The notes under the pieces: model-generated | Databases searched by the model: none | The model's input: the letters and a program-made list of their open reading frames with translations, nothing else | What the model was told of the DNA's origin: nothing | In this document: positions 15,359 through 23,170 of the stretch, piece by piece | Layout: each line of letters starts with the position of its first letter | How positions within the stretch are numbered: position 1 is the stretch's first letter | Made by a program: the position numbers and the translations under genes | DNA from: JAOBAU01 sp034667465 | GTDB taxonomy: Bacteria > Acidobacteriota > Thermoanaerobaculia > Gp7-AA8 | NCBI GenBank assembly: GCA_034667465.1 | Contig: JAXDJV010000010.1 | Span: 24,603-88,602 of the forward strand | Direction of reading: 5' to 3' | DNA: 64,000 nucleotides

Positions 15359-15388
15359 GGGTAGGGAAATGGTCACTTCCGACACTCC
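15359..15388 (+). promoter_or_regulatory. GGGTAGGGAAA promoter-proximal motif upstream of SCO gene
   Basis: GGGTAGGGAAA (15359-15369) is followed after nine bases by CCGACACTCC (15379-15388), 16 bases before the ATG at 15405. The same two blocks with near-identical spacing precede the minus-strand operon starting at 28235. The first block alone also occurs at 28294-28304 and 51873-51882. Confidence 0.5.
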
Positions 15389-15404
15389 TTCAGTGGAGCC
15401 CCGA

Positions 15405-15986
15405 ATGAATCGTCCCTTCCTCCTGCTCTGCGCGCTCGCCATCGCTGCGCCCGCCATTTCCCAGGAACATCATCATCATGTGATGGCTTCGCCGCCCGCC
15501 GCGTCGCGCACCTACACGATCCCCGACGTTCCGATGCGCACCGCGACCGGCGAGCAGGTCCACTTCTACACCGACCTCGTGAAAGGCCGCGTCGTGGTGA
15601 TGAACTTCATCTTCACGAGCTGCACGACGATCTGTCCGACGATGGGCGCCACGTTCGCGCGCGTCCAGCGCCTCCTCGGCACGCGCAACGTGGCGATGAT
15701 CTCCGTCAGCATCGATCCGACTGTCGACACGCCGGAGCGGCTCGCCGTCTGGAGCAAACGTCTCGGCGCGAAGCCGGGATGGACGCTCGTCACCGGCGAG
15801 AAGACGGATGTCGATCGGCTGCTGAAATCGCTCGGACTCTTCAACGCCGATCCGGCCGCGCATTCCCCCGTCGTGCTCGTCGGCGATGAGAAGATGGGAC
15901 GATGGGAACGGATCGACGGACTGGCCGCGCCCACATCGATCGTCGCCGTCATCGATCGGATGAGCGCCGAAGAGAAGGGAAAGTGA
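15405..15986 (+). CDS. SCO1/SenC family copper chaperone
   Basis: The ATG at 15405 begins a Sec signal peptide (NRPFLLLCALAIAAPAISQ) followed by a His4 stretch that could bind copper. The thioredoxin-like domain has the SCO copper site: Cys73 and Cys77 in TSCTTICPTMG, and His153 in AAHSPVVLVG. SCO proteins deliver copper to the CuA site of cytochrome c oxidase or act as periplasmic thiol-disulfide proteins. The gene is coupled to a second SCO paralog (stop and start overlap) and then to a cytochrome c fusion gene. At about 193 residues it is of normal length. Confidence 0.92.
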   Translation: MNRPFLLLCALAIAAPAISQEHHHHVMASPPAASRTYTIPDVPMRTATGEQVHFYTDLVKGRVVVMNFIFTSCTTICPTMGATFARVQRLLGTRNVAMISVSIDPTVDTPERLAVWSKRLGAKPGWTLVTGEKTDVDRLLKSLGLFNADPAAHSPVVLVGDEKMGRWERIDGLAAPTSIVAVIDRMSAEEKGK

Positions 15987-16564
15987 TGCGCCGATTCGTT
16001 TTCGCATTCGTGCTGCTGGCCGCCGTTTCCGCGTTCGCGCAGGAACCGCCGAAGACTCCCGCCGCCTCGTACTTTGCGAATCTCTCACTCGTCGATCAGG
16101 ACGGTCATCGAGTCGATCTCTACAACGATCTGATGAAGGGAAAGACGGTCGTCATCAACTCGTTCTTCGCGAGCTGCACCGGCAGCTGTCCGGTGATGGG
16201 CCGCGCGTTCCTGCACGCGCAGCAGCAGCTCGGTCCGCGCCTCGGCAGCGAGGTGAATCTGATCTCGATCACCGTCGATCCGGTCAATGACACGCCGGCG
16301 GCGCTGCACGAATACGCGAAGAAGATGAACGCGAAGCACGGCTGGTATTTCCTCACCGGATCGCCGGCGGAAGTTGAGGCGGCGCTGAAAAAGATCGGAC
16401 AGTTCGTGGCGACGCGCGAAGAGCATATGAACCTCATGGTCGCCGGCAACGACCGCACCGGGCTCTGGAAGAAAATCTTCGCGCTGGCGAAGCCGAAGGA
16501 CGTTTACGACGTCATCGTCAGCGTCGCGAACGATCGCGGCGAGACGCCGGCGGGCACGCACTGA
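15986..16564 (+). CDS. SCO1/SenC family protein, second copy
   Basis: The ATG at 15986 overlaps the TGA of the first SCO gene, and the product opens with a signal peptide (RRFVFAFVLLAAVSAFAQ). The metal or redox site is kept: Cys64 and Cys68 in FASCTGSCPVMG, and His147 in TREEHMNLMVAGN. The surrounding sequence differs clearly from the first copy, for example NLISITVDPVNDTPAALHEY. Such pairs may divide copper delivery and cysteine reduction between them. The next gene, five bases downstream, is a cytochrome c-containing protein, so the three likely serve one periplasmic electron-transfer step. Confidence 0.9.
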   Translation: MRRFVFAFVLLAAVSAFAQEPPKTPAASYFANLSLVDQDGHRVDLYNDLMKGKTVVINSFFASCTGSCPVMGRAFLHAQQQLGPRLGSEVNLISITVDPVNDTPAALHEYAKKMNAKHGWYFLTGSPAEVEAALKKIGQFVATREEHMNLMVAGNDRTGLWKKIFALAKPKDVYDVIVSVANDRGETPAGTH

Positions 16565-16568
16565 TCGC

Positions 16569-17768
16569 ATGACGCGCGCTCGCGCCGTCACGCTCGCGCT
16601 GCTCTTCGCCGCTCACGCGCTCGCAGCCGCGACGCTCACGCCGCAACAGCTCCGCGGACGCGCGATCTATCGCACGGGAGAGACTCAGTCGGGCACGGCG
16701 ATCGTCGCGCTCGTCGGCGCCGAAGATGTCGAAGTCGCCGCGACGTCTCTCCCATGCGCGAGTTGTCACGGTCGCGACGGAAAGGGACGCGCGGAAGGTG
16801 GCGTGACGCCGTCCAATCTGCAGTGGGACACGCTCGCGAAGCCGTACGAAGTGGCGACGGCCGGCGGACGAACGCATCCGCCGTACACGCTGCCGCTGCT
16901 GAAGCGCGCCATCGCGATGGGAAGCGATCCGGCGAAGAATCGTCTGCTGCCGGCGATGCCGCGCTATCGGATGTCGATGCGCGATCTCGACGATCTCGTC
17001 GCCTATCTCCCGCTGCTCGGCAGCGATCACGATCCCGGCATCAGCGATGACGCGGTCGCCGTCGGCGTCATCGTCCCGCCGAACGACGGCGGCGTGCGCG
17101 ATGTGGTGAGCGCTTACTACGCGAGCATCAACGCGAAAGGCGGCATCTTCGGACGCCGCATCAAACCGCGATTCACGTTCGATGAGGAGCCGTTCGCGAT
17201 CGCGCCGTCATTCGGAACGGCCGACGCGCACATCCCGACGATCACCGCGCTCGGTACCGGCGGCTTCCAGCTCCTCGCCGGACTCGAAGAGCAATGCCAC
17301 GCGCTCATCACATCGACCGAAGGAAAAGTGCGCGTCATCGGAAACGCACCGCGCGATCTCGGCGACCGCATCACGACCGATCCCAACGCCCCAAACATCC
17401 TTGTGCTTGGTACGCCGTTGCCGCAGACGACGAGCACGCTGCTCGTTCCCGCCGCGTACTACGTCCCCCCGCCCCCGCCCGGCGCGAACGTGTTCGTCGC
17501 CGTGCCGTGGTCGAGCGCCGACGTCACCGCCGCCGGCCGCGCCGAGCTTCCCGCCCCAACCCCCGCCCGCGCCACGGCGCTCGCCGCCGCAAAGCTGTTC
17601 GTCCGCGCACTGGAACGAATCGGCCGCGACCTCGATCGCGAGTCACTCACGAAAATGCTCGAGTCGTTTTACCAGGAGCCGACGGAGCTAACGCGGCCGG
17701 TGACCTGGACGCCGAAGAATCATGTGGGGAATGGGGAAGTGAGCGTGGTGCGGATGAGTGGGCGGTGA
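16569..17768 (+). CDS. Cytochrome c fused to a periplasmic binding-protein-like domain
   Basis: This 399-residue protein begins with a signal peptide (ARAVTLALLFAAHALAAATL). A class I cytochrome c domain follows, with the haem motif CASCH (Cys63, Cys66, His67) and a likely axial Met in LLPAMPRYRMSMRDLDDLVAYL. From about residue 155 a different module starts: AVAVGVIVPPNDGGVRDVVSAYYASINAKGG resembles the type 1 periplasmic ligand-binding fold of branched-chain amino acid receptors, where GIFGR is typical. It has no membrane anchor. A haem domain joined to a ligand-binding domain suggests sensing or ligand-gated electron transfer. It is co-transcribed with two SCO genes. Confidence 0.85.
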   Translation: MTRARAVTLALLFAAHALAAATLTPQQLRGRAIYRTGETQSGTAIVALVGAEDVEVAATSLPCASCHGRDGKGRAEGGVTPSNLQWDTLAKPYEVATAGGRTHPPYTLPLLKRAIAMGSDPAKNRLLPAMPRYRMSMRDLDDLVAYLPLLGSDHDPGISDDAVAVGVIVPPNDGGVRDVVSAYYASINAKGGIFGRRIKPRFTFDEEPFAIAPSFGTADAHIPTITALGTGGFQLLAGLEEQCHALITSTEGKVRVIGNAPRDLGDRITTDPNAPNILVLGTPLPQTTSTLLVPAAYYVPPPPPGANVFVAVPWSSADVTAAGRAELPAPTPARATALAAAKLFVRALERIGRDLDRESLTKMLESFYQEPTELTRPVTWTPKNHVGNGEVSVVRMSGR

Positions 17769-17769
17769 G

Positions 17770-19041
17770 TTAGTCGGACTTGCGGGTCGCTCGCAGCTTG
17801 CCGAACCATTTCCCTGTTTCGACTGTTATCGCCATACCGATCAGCCACGCGCAAAGGGGCGGAGCCCACGCGGCGACGCTGATCGCGGCTGACGTCGCAA
17901 GAAGCCGCCAGCCCTCGCTGTCGCCGTTCGGCCAGAGCTGTGTGCTCTCCAGTTGCGACATTTTCCTGATCAGGTTCGCTGCTTCGATGTCGTCTCCCCG
18001 TTTCTTCGCCTCTTCATGAGCACGCGCCGACTCCGCCCAGAGATTGTCGCGTCGTTTGCGTACGTACCTGCGCAAGGTCCATAACGGGAAATAGGCAGCG
18101 ACAATGAGCGGCAGCGTCATGAAGATGAGCAGCGCCCATAGCCCGGCGTCGATCGTGTGCCATTGGTACATTTGATCGGACAGAACATTTGCGAGCAGAT
18201 GTCCTCGATCTGCAAGTGCGGTCACATAAGCGGACAGCGTGAAGTCGCCCGCTTTATCGATCAACTGCAGTCGCCGCCCCAGTACATACGCCTCGAAGAT
18301 GATGACGAGGAGGAGGTACAGGTTCATGAACGCTCCGAGCGGCCGCAACCCGAGGCGCTGATCGGGGTCGTAAATCAAAGGATCGAAGGTGTAATCGGTC
18401 GAATCATCACGCAGCGCACGCGAAAAAATATTCAGAAAGAACCAGAATTTCAGCACGAAGAAGAAGCCGACGAAGATGACGAAGCACTCCACCGAGTAGG
18501 CCAGCAGATCGAAGGCGACGTTCGATGTGAAGGCAATCCTCCCGGTCGTGAATTCTGTTGTCCAGTCGAGAACCGGCGGGGTTCCTTCACGTGTGATGAG
18601 AAATCGAGCCAGCGTCGCGCCATGGACGGCCGTCAATACGGCTGCGAGCGAGATACAGAGCCATCGGAAACGCGTCGCACCGGCGGCCATCCGGTTGGCG
18701 ATGTATGCCTCGAAATCGGTCGCCGGCTCTCCGTTGCGGAGGATGACTTTCACCTCCGTCGTCAGGCGTCGCAACGCGTCGCGCATCAGCGAGATCACGT
18801 GAACGAGGCCGCCGAACAGACACGGGAAAACAATCACATACATCAGCGACCAGTTCGGCTCGAACCAGAGACCGCGATCGTCGCCCGGCAGCGGGAAGGA
18901 ATGCACTCCTACGATTGCCGCGGGCAGGAGCAGGAGGAAGGCGGACGCGACGCCGAGGCGCACGCCGAAGGCGACCGGTCCCAGGTCGATGAACCGGCTC
19001 ATTACGGGATGACCTGAGGCGAAAAACTGTGCGTCGGTCAT
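17770..19041 (-). CDS. Polytopic membrane protein of unknown function
   Basis: This 423-residue protein has about seven hydrophobic segments: near residues 26-46, 68-84, 128-148, 178-200 (VECFVIFVGFFFVLKFWFFL), 237-255, 303-325 (LWALLIFMTLPLIVAAYFPL) and 395-412. A charged cytoplasmic region with ARAHEEAKKRGDDIEAANLIRKM lies before the last helix pair. There is no transporter or enzyme signature that I recognise. It runs convergent with the cytochrome gene and its promoter faces the macro-domain gene. It is probably transcribed alone. Confidence 0.7.
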   Translation of the reverse strand: MTDAQFFASGHPVMSRFIDLGPVAFGVRLGVASAFLLLLPAAIVGVHSFPLPGDDRGLWFEPNWSLMYVIVFPCLFGGLVHVISLMRDALRRLTTEVKVILRNGEPATDFEAYIANRMAAGATRFRWLCISLAAVLTAVHGATLARFLITREGTPPVLDWTTEFTTGRIAFTSNVAFDLLAYSVECFVIFVGFFFVLKFWFFLNIFSRALRDDSTDYTFDPLIYDPDQRLGLRPLGAFMNLYLLLVIIFEAYVLGRRLQLIDKAGDFTLSAYVTALADRGHLLANVLSDQMYQWHTIDAGLWALLIFMTLPLIVAAYFPLWTLRRYVRKRRDNLWAESARAHEEAKKRGDDIEAANLIRKMSQLESTQLWPNGDSEGWRLLATSAAISVAAWAPPLCAWLIGMAITVETGKWFGKLRATRKSD

Positions 19042-19064
19042 ATGAATGTAGTGACCGAATTATC

Positions 19065-19577
19065 TCACGGCACGTTGCGCAGCGGCTGGTCGAATGCATC
19101 GAAAACATCCGGCGCAAACAGCGCGAAGATCACCGTCTCGACCGCGCCGCGCTCGAGTGCCGCGCCACTTTCACGAATTGCGATTACGGCCGCTTCCGTT
19201 TTCGGATAGCTGTAGATACCGCAGCTGATCGCGGGAAAGGCGATCGTCCGGACACCATGTTTCTCTGCGAGCGCGAAGCAGCGCTGATACGTTTGCGCCA
19301 GCCGCTCCGCCTCGAAATTATCGCCGCCGTGCCACGACGGTCCGACCGCATGAATGACGTATTTCGCGGAAAGGCGGTGAGCTCCTGTAATGACGGCGTC
19401 GCCGGGATGACAGCCGCGCATAAGGCTCATGCACTCGTCGTGTAATCCCGGTCCGGCCGCGCGATGAATGGCGAGGCCGACGGCGCCGCCCGGCGTCAAT
19501 CCCGGATTTGCGGCATTGACGATGGCATCGACGCTGAGCGTCGTGATGTCACCACGAAAGAGCTCGATTCCGGCCAC
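19065..19577 (-). CDS. Macro domain ADP-ribose-binding protein
   Basis: This 170-residue single-domain protein shows the macro fold signature: GDITTLSVDAIVNAANPGLTPG near the start (the NAAN loop binds ADP-ribose), then GGAVGLAIHRAAG for the catalytic loop, and IAFPAISCGIYSYPKTEAA for the phosphate-binding strand. Bacterial members of this class (YmdB/MacroD-type) remove acetyl from O-acetyl-ADP-ribose or ADP-ribose from proteins. The usual GGVDGAIH loop reads GGAVGLAIH here, a small variation. It stands alone, between a membrane-protein gene and a response regulator on the same strand. Confidence 0.92.
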   Translation of the reverse strand: MAGIELFRGDITTLSVDAIVNAANPGLTPGGAVGLAIHRAAGPGLHDECMSLMRGCHPGDAVITGAHRLSAKYVIHAVGPSWHGGDNFEAERLAQTYQRCFALAEKHGVRTIAFPAISCGIYSYPKTEAAVIAIRESGAALERGAVETVIFALFAPDVFDAFDQPLRNVP

Positions 19578-19580
19578 GCT

Positions 19581-20357
19581 TCAAGTTTGTTGTTTGATCG
19601 CGGACGCGATCAATTCCGGCAGCATCGCAATTTCGAACGGCTTGCGCAGAATCCCGGCAACCGCGGCACGCTCGATGAACTGCAGCGATTCGTCGGTCGC
19701 CGCGGTCATGATGAACGTCCGTTTGAGCAGCGCCGGTTTGCGCACGATGATGTTTCGCAATACGTCGAAGCCGCTCAAATGCGGCAGCATCAAATCGAGC
19801 AGCACGCAGTCGAACTCGCGCAGGAGCAGCTGTTGAATGGCCGTGTCGCCGTCAGTGACGACCGCGACGTCGTATTCCGGCGCGAGCACCGACGTTACAC
19901 GATCGGTGATCATCGGCTCGTCCTCGACGAGCAAAATGGACGGACGCTGTCCCGCTTTCGGCGCAGATGATTCCGCGACAGAAACCAGCGATTCTTTCCT
20001 GTTCGCGACGACGAACCGAGTGACCGCGCCGATCAACTTGTCGCGCGTCAGCGGTTTGCAAATCCATCCGTCCGCATCCGACGCCTCGAACAGACGGCGC
20101 AGATGCTCCTCCGCCAGCGCCGACACGAGCACGATCGGAATCGAGCGCCGCGAACGAATCAACGTCCCGAGGCGATGCCCCGGAATCTGCGGCAACTCGA
20201 TGTCGACCAGCGCGAGATCGGGCATCGCGCTGCTCAGCACTGCCGCCAGCTCAGACAGCGACCCGGCCGTCACCGTCGCGAATCCCTCCTCGGCGCAAAG
20301 CCGCGCCGCCTGTGCACGAAAAGAGGCGTTGTCGTCGACGACGAGGATGGTAAGCAT
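19581..20357 (-). CDS. Twin-receiver response regulator without output domain
   Basis: Two CheY-like receiver domains fill the 258 residues. The first (residues 1-120) has DD8-9, phospho-acceptor Asp52 in ALVDIELP and Lys101 in WICKPL. The second (138-255) has the acidic pair in LLVEDEP, Asp188 in CVLLDLMLPHLSG and LRKPFE. No DNA-binding or enzymatic output module follows, so it likely works through protein contact or as a phosphate relay between histidine kinases. No kinase gene is adjacent; the nearest are at 52846 and 58047. Confidence 0.9.
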   Translation of the reverse strand: MLTILVVDDNASFRAQAARLCAEEGFATVTAGSLSELAAVLSSAMPDLALVDIELPQIPGHRLGTLIRSRRSIPIVLVSALAEEHLRRLFEASDADGWICKPLTRDKLIGAVTRFVVANRKESLVSVAESSAPKAGQRPSILLVEDEPMITDRVTSVLAPEYDVAVVTDGDTAIQQLLLREFDCVLLDLMLPHLSGFDVLRNIIVRKPALLKRTFIMTAATDESLQFIERAAVAGILRKPFEIAMLPELIASAIKQQT

Positions 20358-20446
20358 GGGAGCCCCGACTTTAGCATGACGGCGTCGCCGCCACCGGCGG
20401 GTAGGAGAAGGGGCCGCTCACGACACTCCGGGTTCAGGAGGCGGTC

Positions 20447-21271
20447 ATGACGGAGAGCGAGGATCGCGATCGGGACTATCAGTTTTTCAAGCAGGCCATC
20501 GAGACGGCATATGCGAATGCAGCTTCGCAACTCGAGTTGCGATCGCACCAGCTCGCGACTGAGATTCGCGAGGATTTCTATAAGCGCGTGCAACGCATTA
20601 TGTGGACGGTTGGCGTTGTAGGCGTGATCGCCACGCTGGGTGGTTTCGTCAGCATCAACGGCATCGTCAAGAACGCCGTCGACGAGCAGATCTCCGCGCA
20701 ATAGAAGGAGATTGAGAAGCTGAAGAGTACCGCGCTCGAAGACGTGGTGGCGCTGAGAACCCAGGCCGGCGTCGCCGCAAACCAGTCCAAAGAAACGGCC
20801 GAGAAATCGCAACGCGAGATTCACGATGTACTTGCGTCCTCGAAGGCGAACTTGGCGGCGCAGTCAACGGAGATGAACCAGCAGATTGCTGCCGCGAAAC
20901 AAGTGATCGCTGACACCGTCTCGTGGTGGGAAAGTGTCAAAGAAGTGCACAAAGCAGCGAATAGGGAGGCGACGAAGGATGTCGCGAAAGATCCGGGAAA
21001 ATCGGGTGGGGCGGCGGTGCCGGACGCGAGCGACTCGGCTCAAAAGCGCGAGCACGACGCCATCCTGCGTATGATGAAGTGCCTCAAAGAAGGAGGCGTC
21101 GTCGATGCCGACGTCGACCTTTTCATCGCCGTGATGGAAGGAGATCTCGAGGCCACAAAACGGGCCGTCGACCGCGGAGGGAATCCCGTGGCGAGAGACG
21201 TCGCTGTCCTCAGAAAGCACAAGGACGTATTGACCAGGCAGTGCCCGGGACTGGTGCCGAACGGCCTCTGA
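20447..21271 (+). pseudogene. Coiled-coil membrane protein gene split by an in-frame TAG
   Basis: One continuous reading frame of 274 sense codons runs from ATG 20447 to TGA 21269-21271 except for a single TAG at 20702-20704. Before it are an acidic helix, a membrane segment (MWTVGVVGVIATLGGFVSI) and VDEQISAQ. Directly after it the coiled coil continues in the same frame (KEIEKLKSTALEDVVALRTQ), then a long Gln/Ala/Lys helix and an ankyrin-like acidic end. A CAG-to-TAG change at a Gln is the simplest cause. The downstream part could restart at GTG 20744. It is coupled to the next gene by an overlapping ATG. Recent decay, suppression or a sequence error are all possible. Confidence 0.7.
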
Positions 21272-21846
21272 TGATGATTTTCGTCCGCCGATATGCGTTG
21301 CTTCTCCTTTGTTGCGCGGCCGCGTCGTGTGCCGCGGGCAGAGTGTCAAGCGCCGAGGAGCGCCTGTCGACGGCTGACGATCTCGACAAAGAGACGAACG
21401 TTCTGATCAACTCAGTGCTCGATGACGTGATCGATGTGCGCGGATTCGATCCAAAGCAGTCGTTTTGTGCGGCGCTGTCGATGGCGCTCGTCGACATCGA
21501 GTCGCACACCTGTGCAGACGCCGGGATGCAGACGCTGATGGATCGATGGGAGCAGAGCGACGGAGAGACGTGGTTCATAGCGGCCGACCGGTTGAGCGAG
21601 TTCCTGGTCGCGCGGCCGGAAGCATTCCTGAGGGGATTCATGTCGCGGCCGGAGCATTTCCAGGTGTGGCTCGACTCGCTGAGCGGTACGACGTTCCGTG
21701 ACTTCGGCGGAACCTTTGCGGACCGCGTGGCATTGAGGCAACGGATGCTCGACGCGCTCGGGCGCGTCACTCTGCCGGAACTTCAGGAGTCGAAAGCGCG
21801 CGCACTCACCACAATTCGAAGAACACCGGTGACGAGTGTGAATTGA
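21271..21846 (+). CDS. Predicted lipoprotein of unknown function
   Basis: The ATG at 21271 overlaps the stop of the coiled-coil frame. The N-terminus VRRYALLLLCCAAASCAAG is a signal sequence with a plausible lipobox Cys in AASC. The 191-residue product is mostly helical and acidic, with segments such as SAEERLSTADDLDKE and LINSVLDDVIDVRGF, and two further Cys (SFCAAL, HTCADAG) that could pair. No known domain is recognised. Its link with the coiled-coil membrane gene suggests that both worked together at the envelope. Confidence 0.72.
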   Translation: MMIFVRRYALLLLCCAAASCAAGRVSSAEERLSTADDLDKETNVLINSVLDDVIDVRGFDPKQSFCAALSMALVDIESHTCADAGMQTLMDRWEQSDGETWFIAADRLSEFLVARPEAFLRGFMSRPEHFQVWLDSLSGTTFRDFGGTFADRVALRQRMLDALGRVTLPELQESKARALTTIRRTPVTSVN

Positions 21847-21881
21847 GTGGCGGTGGTGCGGGACGGACACCAGAACTTATC

Positions 21882-21975
21882 CCTGCAAAGTGACATATTT
21901 CTGCAGCCGGATACCGGCCGTAAGACGGCTTTGGAGCCTTTCGGTATATGAGCTAAAGGAACTGTCACGTGCAGG
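21882..21975. other. Nested inverted-repeat element, candidate structured RNA
   Basis: Three nested stems can form. The outer is CCTGCA-aa-GTGACA (21882-21895) with TGTCAC-g-TGCAGG (21963-21975). The middle is ATACCG (21911-21916) with CGGTAT (21942-21947). The inner is GCCGT-AAG-ACGGC (21917-21929). It fills the 148-base gap between two convergent genes. The stem lengths exceed those of a simple terminator and no T-run follows. No known riboswitch class was recognised. Confidence 0.45.
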
Positions 21976-21994
21976 AGTCTGCCGTGTAAACCAG

Positions 21995-23170
21995 CTAACC
22001 CCCCTTCGGCGCCGCCGCCACCACGTCCAGCATCACCCGCGCGCCCGCGGGTAATCCCAGCGCCGCGAACGCCGTTCGTGCGGGGAGCGGGGTGATTCCG
22101 CGCCCCGGGAGCCATGCGGCGTAAATGGCGTCGATCGCTTTGAAGTCTTTGATGTCGGCCATGAGCAGCGTCACTTTGACGATGTCGGCGGGGGTGCAGC
22201 CGGCGGCGTTGAGGATGGCGTCTACATTCGAGAGCATGCGGTGCGTTTGCGCTTCGAGGCCTTCTTCGAGCTCGCCGGTTTCGGGGTTGCGGCCGGTTTG
22301 GGCGGCGAGGAAGACGAGGTTTCCGGTGCGAATGGCCTGAGAGAACGTTCCAGTCGCGGGCGGGGCGGCGTTCGTCGCGATACGCGATTTGCTGACGGGC
22401 GGGTGGGCGAGCGGCTCGGCTTTGAGCGGGATCTCGAATTTCACTTTGACCGGGGTGCCGGCGTGCGGGGCGAGGTCGAGGAGCTGCGGTTGTTCGGGGT
22501 GGATGATCTGCAGGACGACCGCGTTATCGGGGTGCTCGAAGTCGAGATCGAAATAGTGGAACTCGGTAATGTTCGACGCGTAGATCCAGATGTTCTTGTT
22601 GCCGCGGATGAATTCGCGGAAGCTGTCGCTTTCCATCGGCTCGCCGCGGAGCTCCAGCGGTGATTCGAGCATGATCTTCTTCGTGAGATCGAAATTTTCG
22701 AGTGCGTACTGCCAGCTTTCTTCATAAGAACGTTTGCTGGAGCCGCGCTCGCGCGGGAGCGCGTCCTTGCGGCGCAGCTGAATATTTTCGCGAACGAATT
22801 CTTCCTCGTCGTCGAACGCCTCGTAATCGGCATCCGTCAATCGCTGCAGGAACTGAGCGGCGTCGTTGCTCGTCGTCCACGCGCGATGGATCAGGCGGAA
22901 ATAGGTAATCGCCGTCGGATTGACGTCGAAGATCGTGATCTTCTTCGGCTTCCACAATGGGATGAGATTCAACCCGTACAGGCCGCCGACGACACTGATC
23001 ATGTGGATGTTGTCGCGACGCGCGGGATCGACGCCGTCGTAGTGCGCGCGGAATTCGGCAAATTCGCGGAAGGAGCCGTCCTGCGCGCCGTCGTCGGTGC
23101 CGTAAAAGACGTTCTCGGGGTGGCCGTAATACATCTTGCGATACGAGGCGCTCGGGGCTTCTGCGGTCAC
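21995..23170 (-). CDS. Rossmann-like domain fused to RidA domain
   Basis: This 391-residue protein has two parts. The first about 250 residues include HMISVVGGLYGLNLIPLW and KKITIFDVNPTAITYFRLI, a Rossmann-type motif I/II pair, then NIWIYASNITEFHYFDLDF. The layout recalls SAM-dependent aminocarboxypropyl or methyl transferases (BtaA/DUF3419-like), but this is a guess. From about residue 265 a RidA (YjgF/UK114) domain follows: ATGTFSQAIRTGNLVFLAAQTG, NVDAILNAAGCTPADIVKVT and PARTAFAALGLPAGARV. RidA proteins hydrolyse reactive enamines and imines. It is the last gene of a seven-gene minus-strand operon, so the fused domain may process an imine made by the pathway. Confidence 0.75.
   Translation of the reverse strand: MTAEAPSASYRKMYYGHPENVFYGTDDGAQDGSFREFAEFRAHYDGVDPARRDNIHMISVVGGLYGLNLIPLWKPKKITIFDVNPTAITYFRLIHRAWTTSNDAAQFLQRLTDADYEAFDDEEEFVRENIQLRRKDALPRERGSSKRSYEESWQYALENFDLTKKIMLESPLELRGEPMESDSFREFIRGNKNIWIYASNITEFHYFDLDFEHPDNAVVLQIIHPEQPQLLDLAPHAGTPVKVKFEIPLKAEPLAHPPVSKSRIATNAAPPATGTFSQAIRTGNLVFLAAQTGRNPETGELEEGLEAQTHRMLSNVDAILNAAGCTPADIVKVTLLMADIKDFKAIDAIYAAWLPGRGITPLPARTAFAALGLPAGARVMLDVVAAAPKGG

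Noticed and set aside
15405..15480. His4 stretch as an engineered tag
   Set aside because: It lies after a natural signal peptide in a copper chaperone, where His-rich starts are common.
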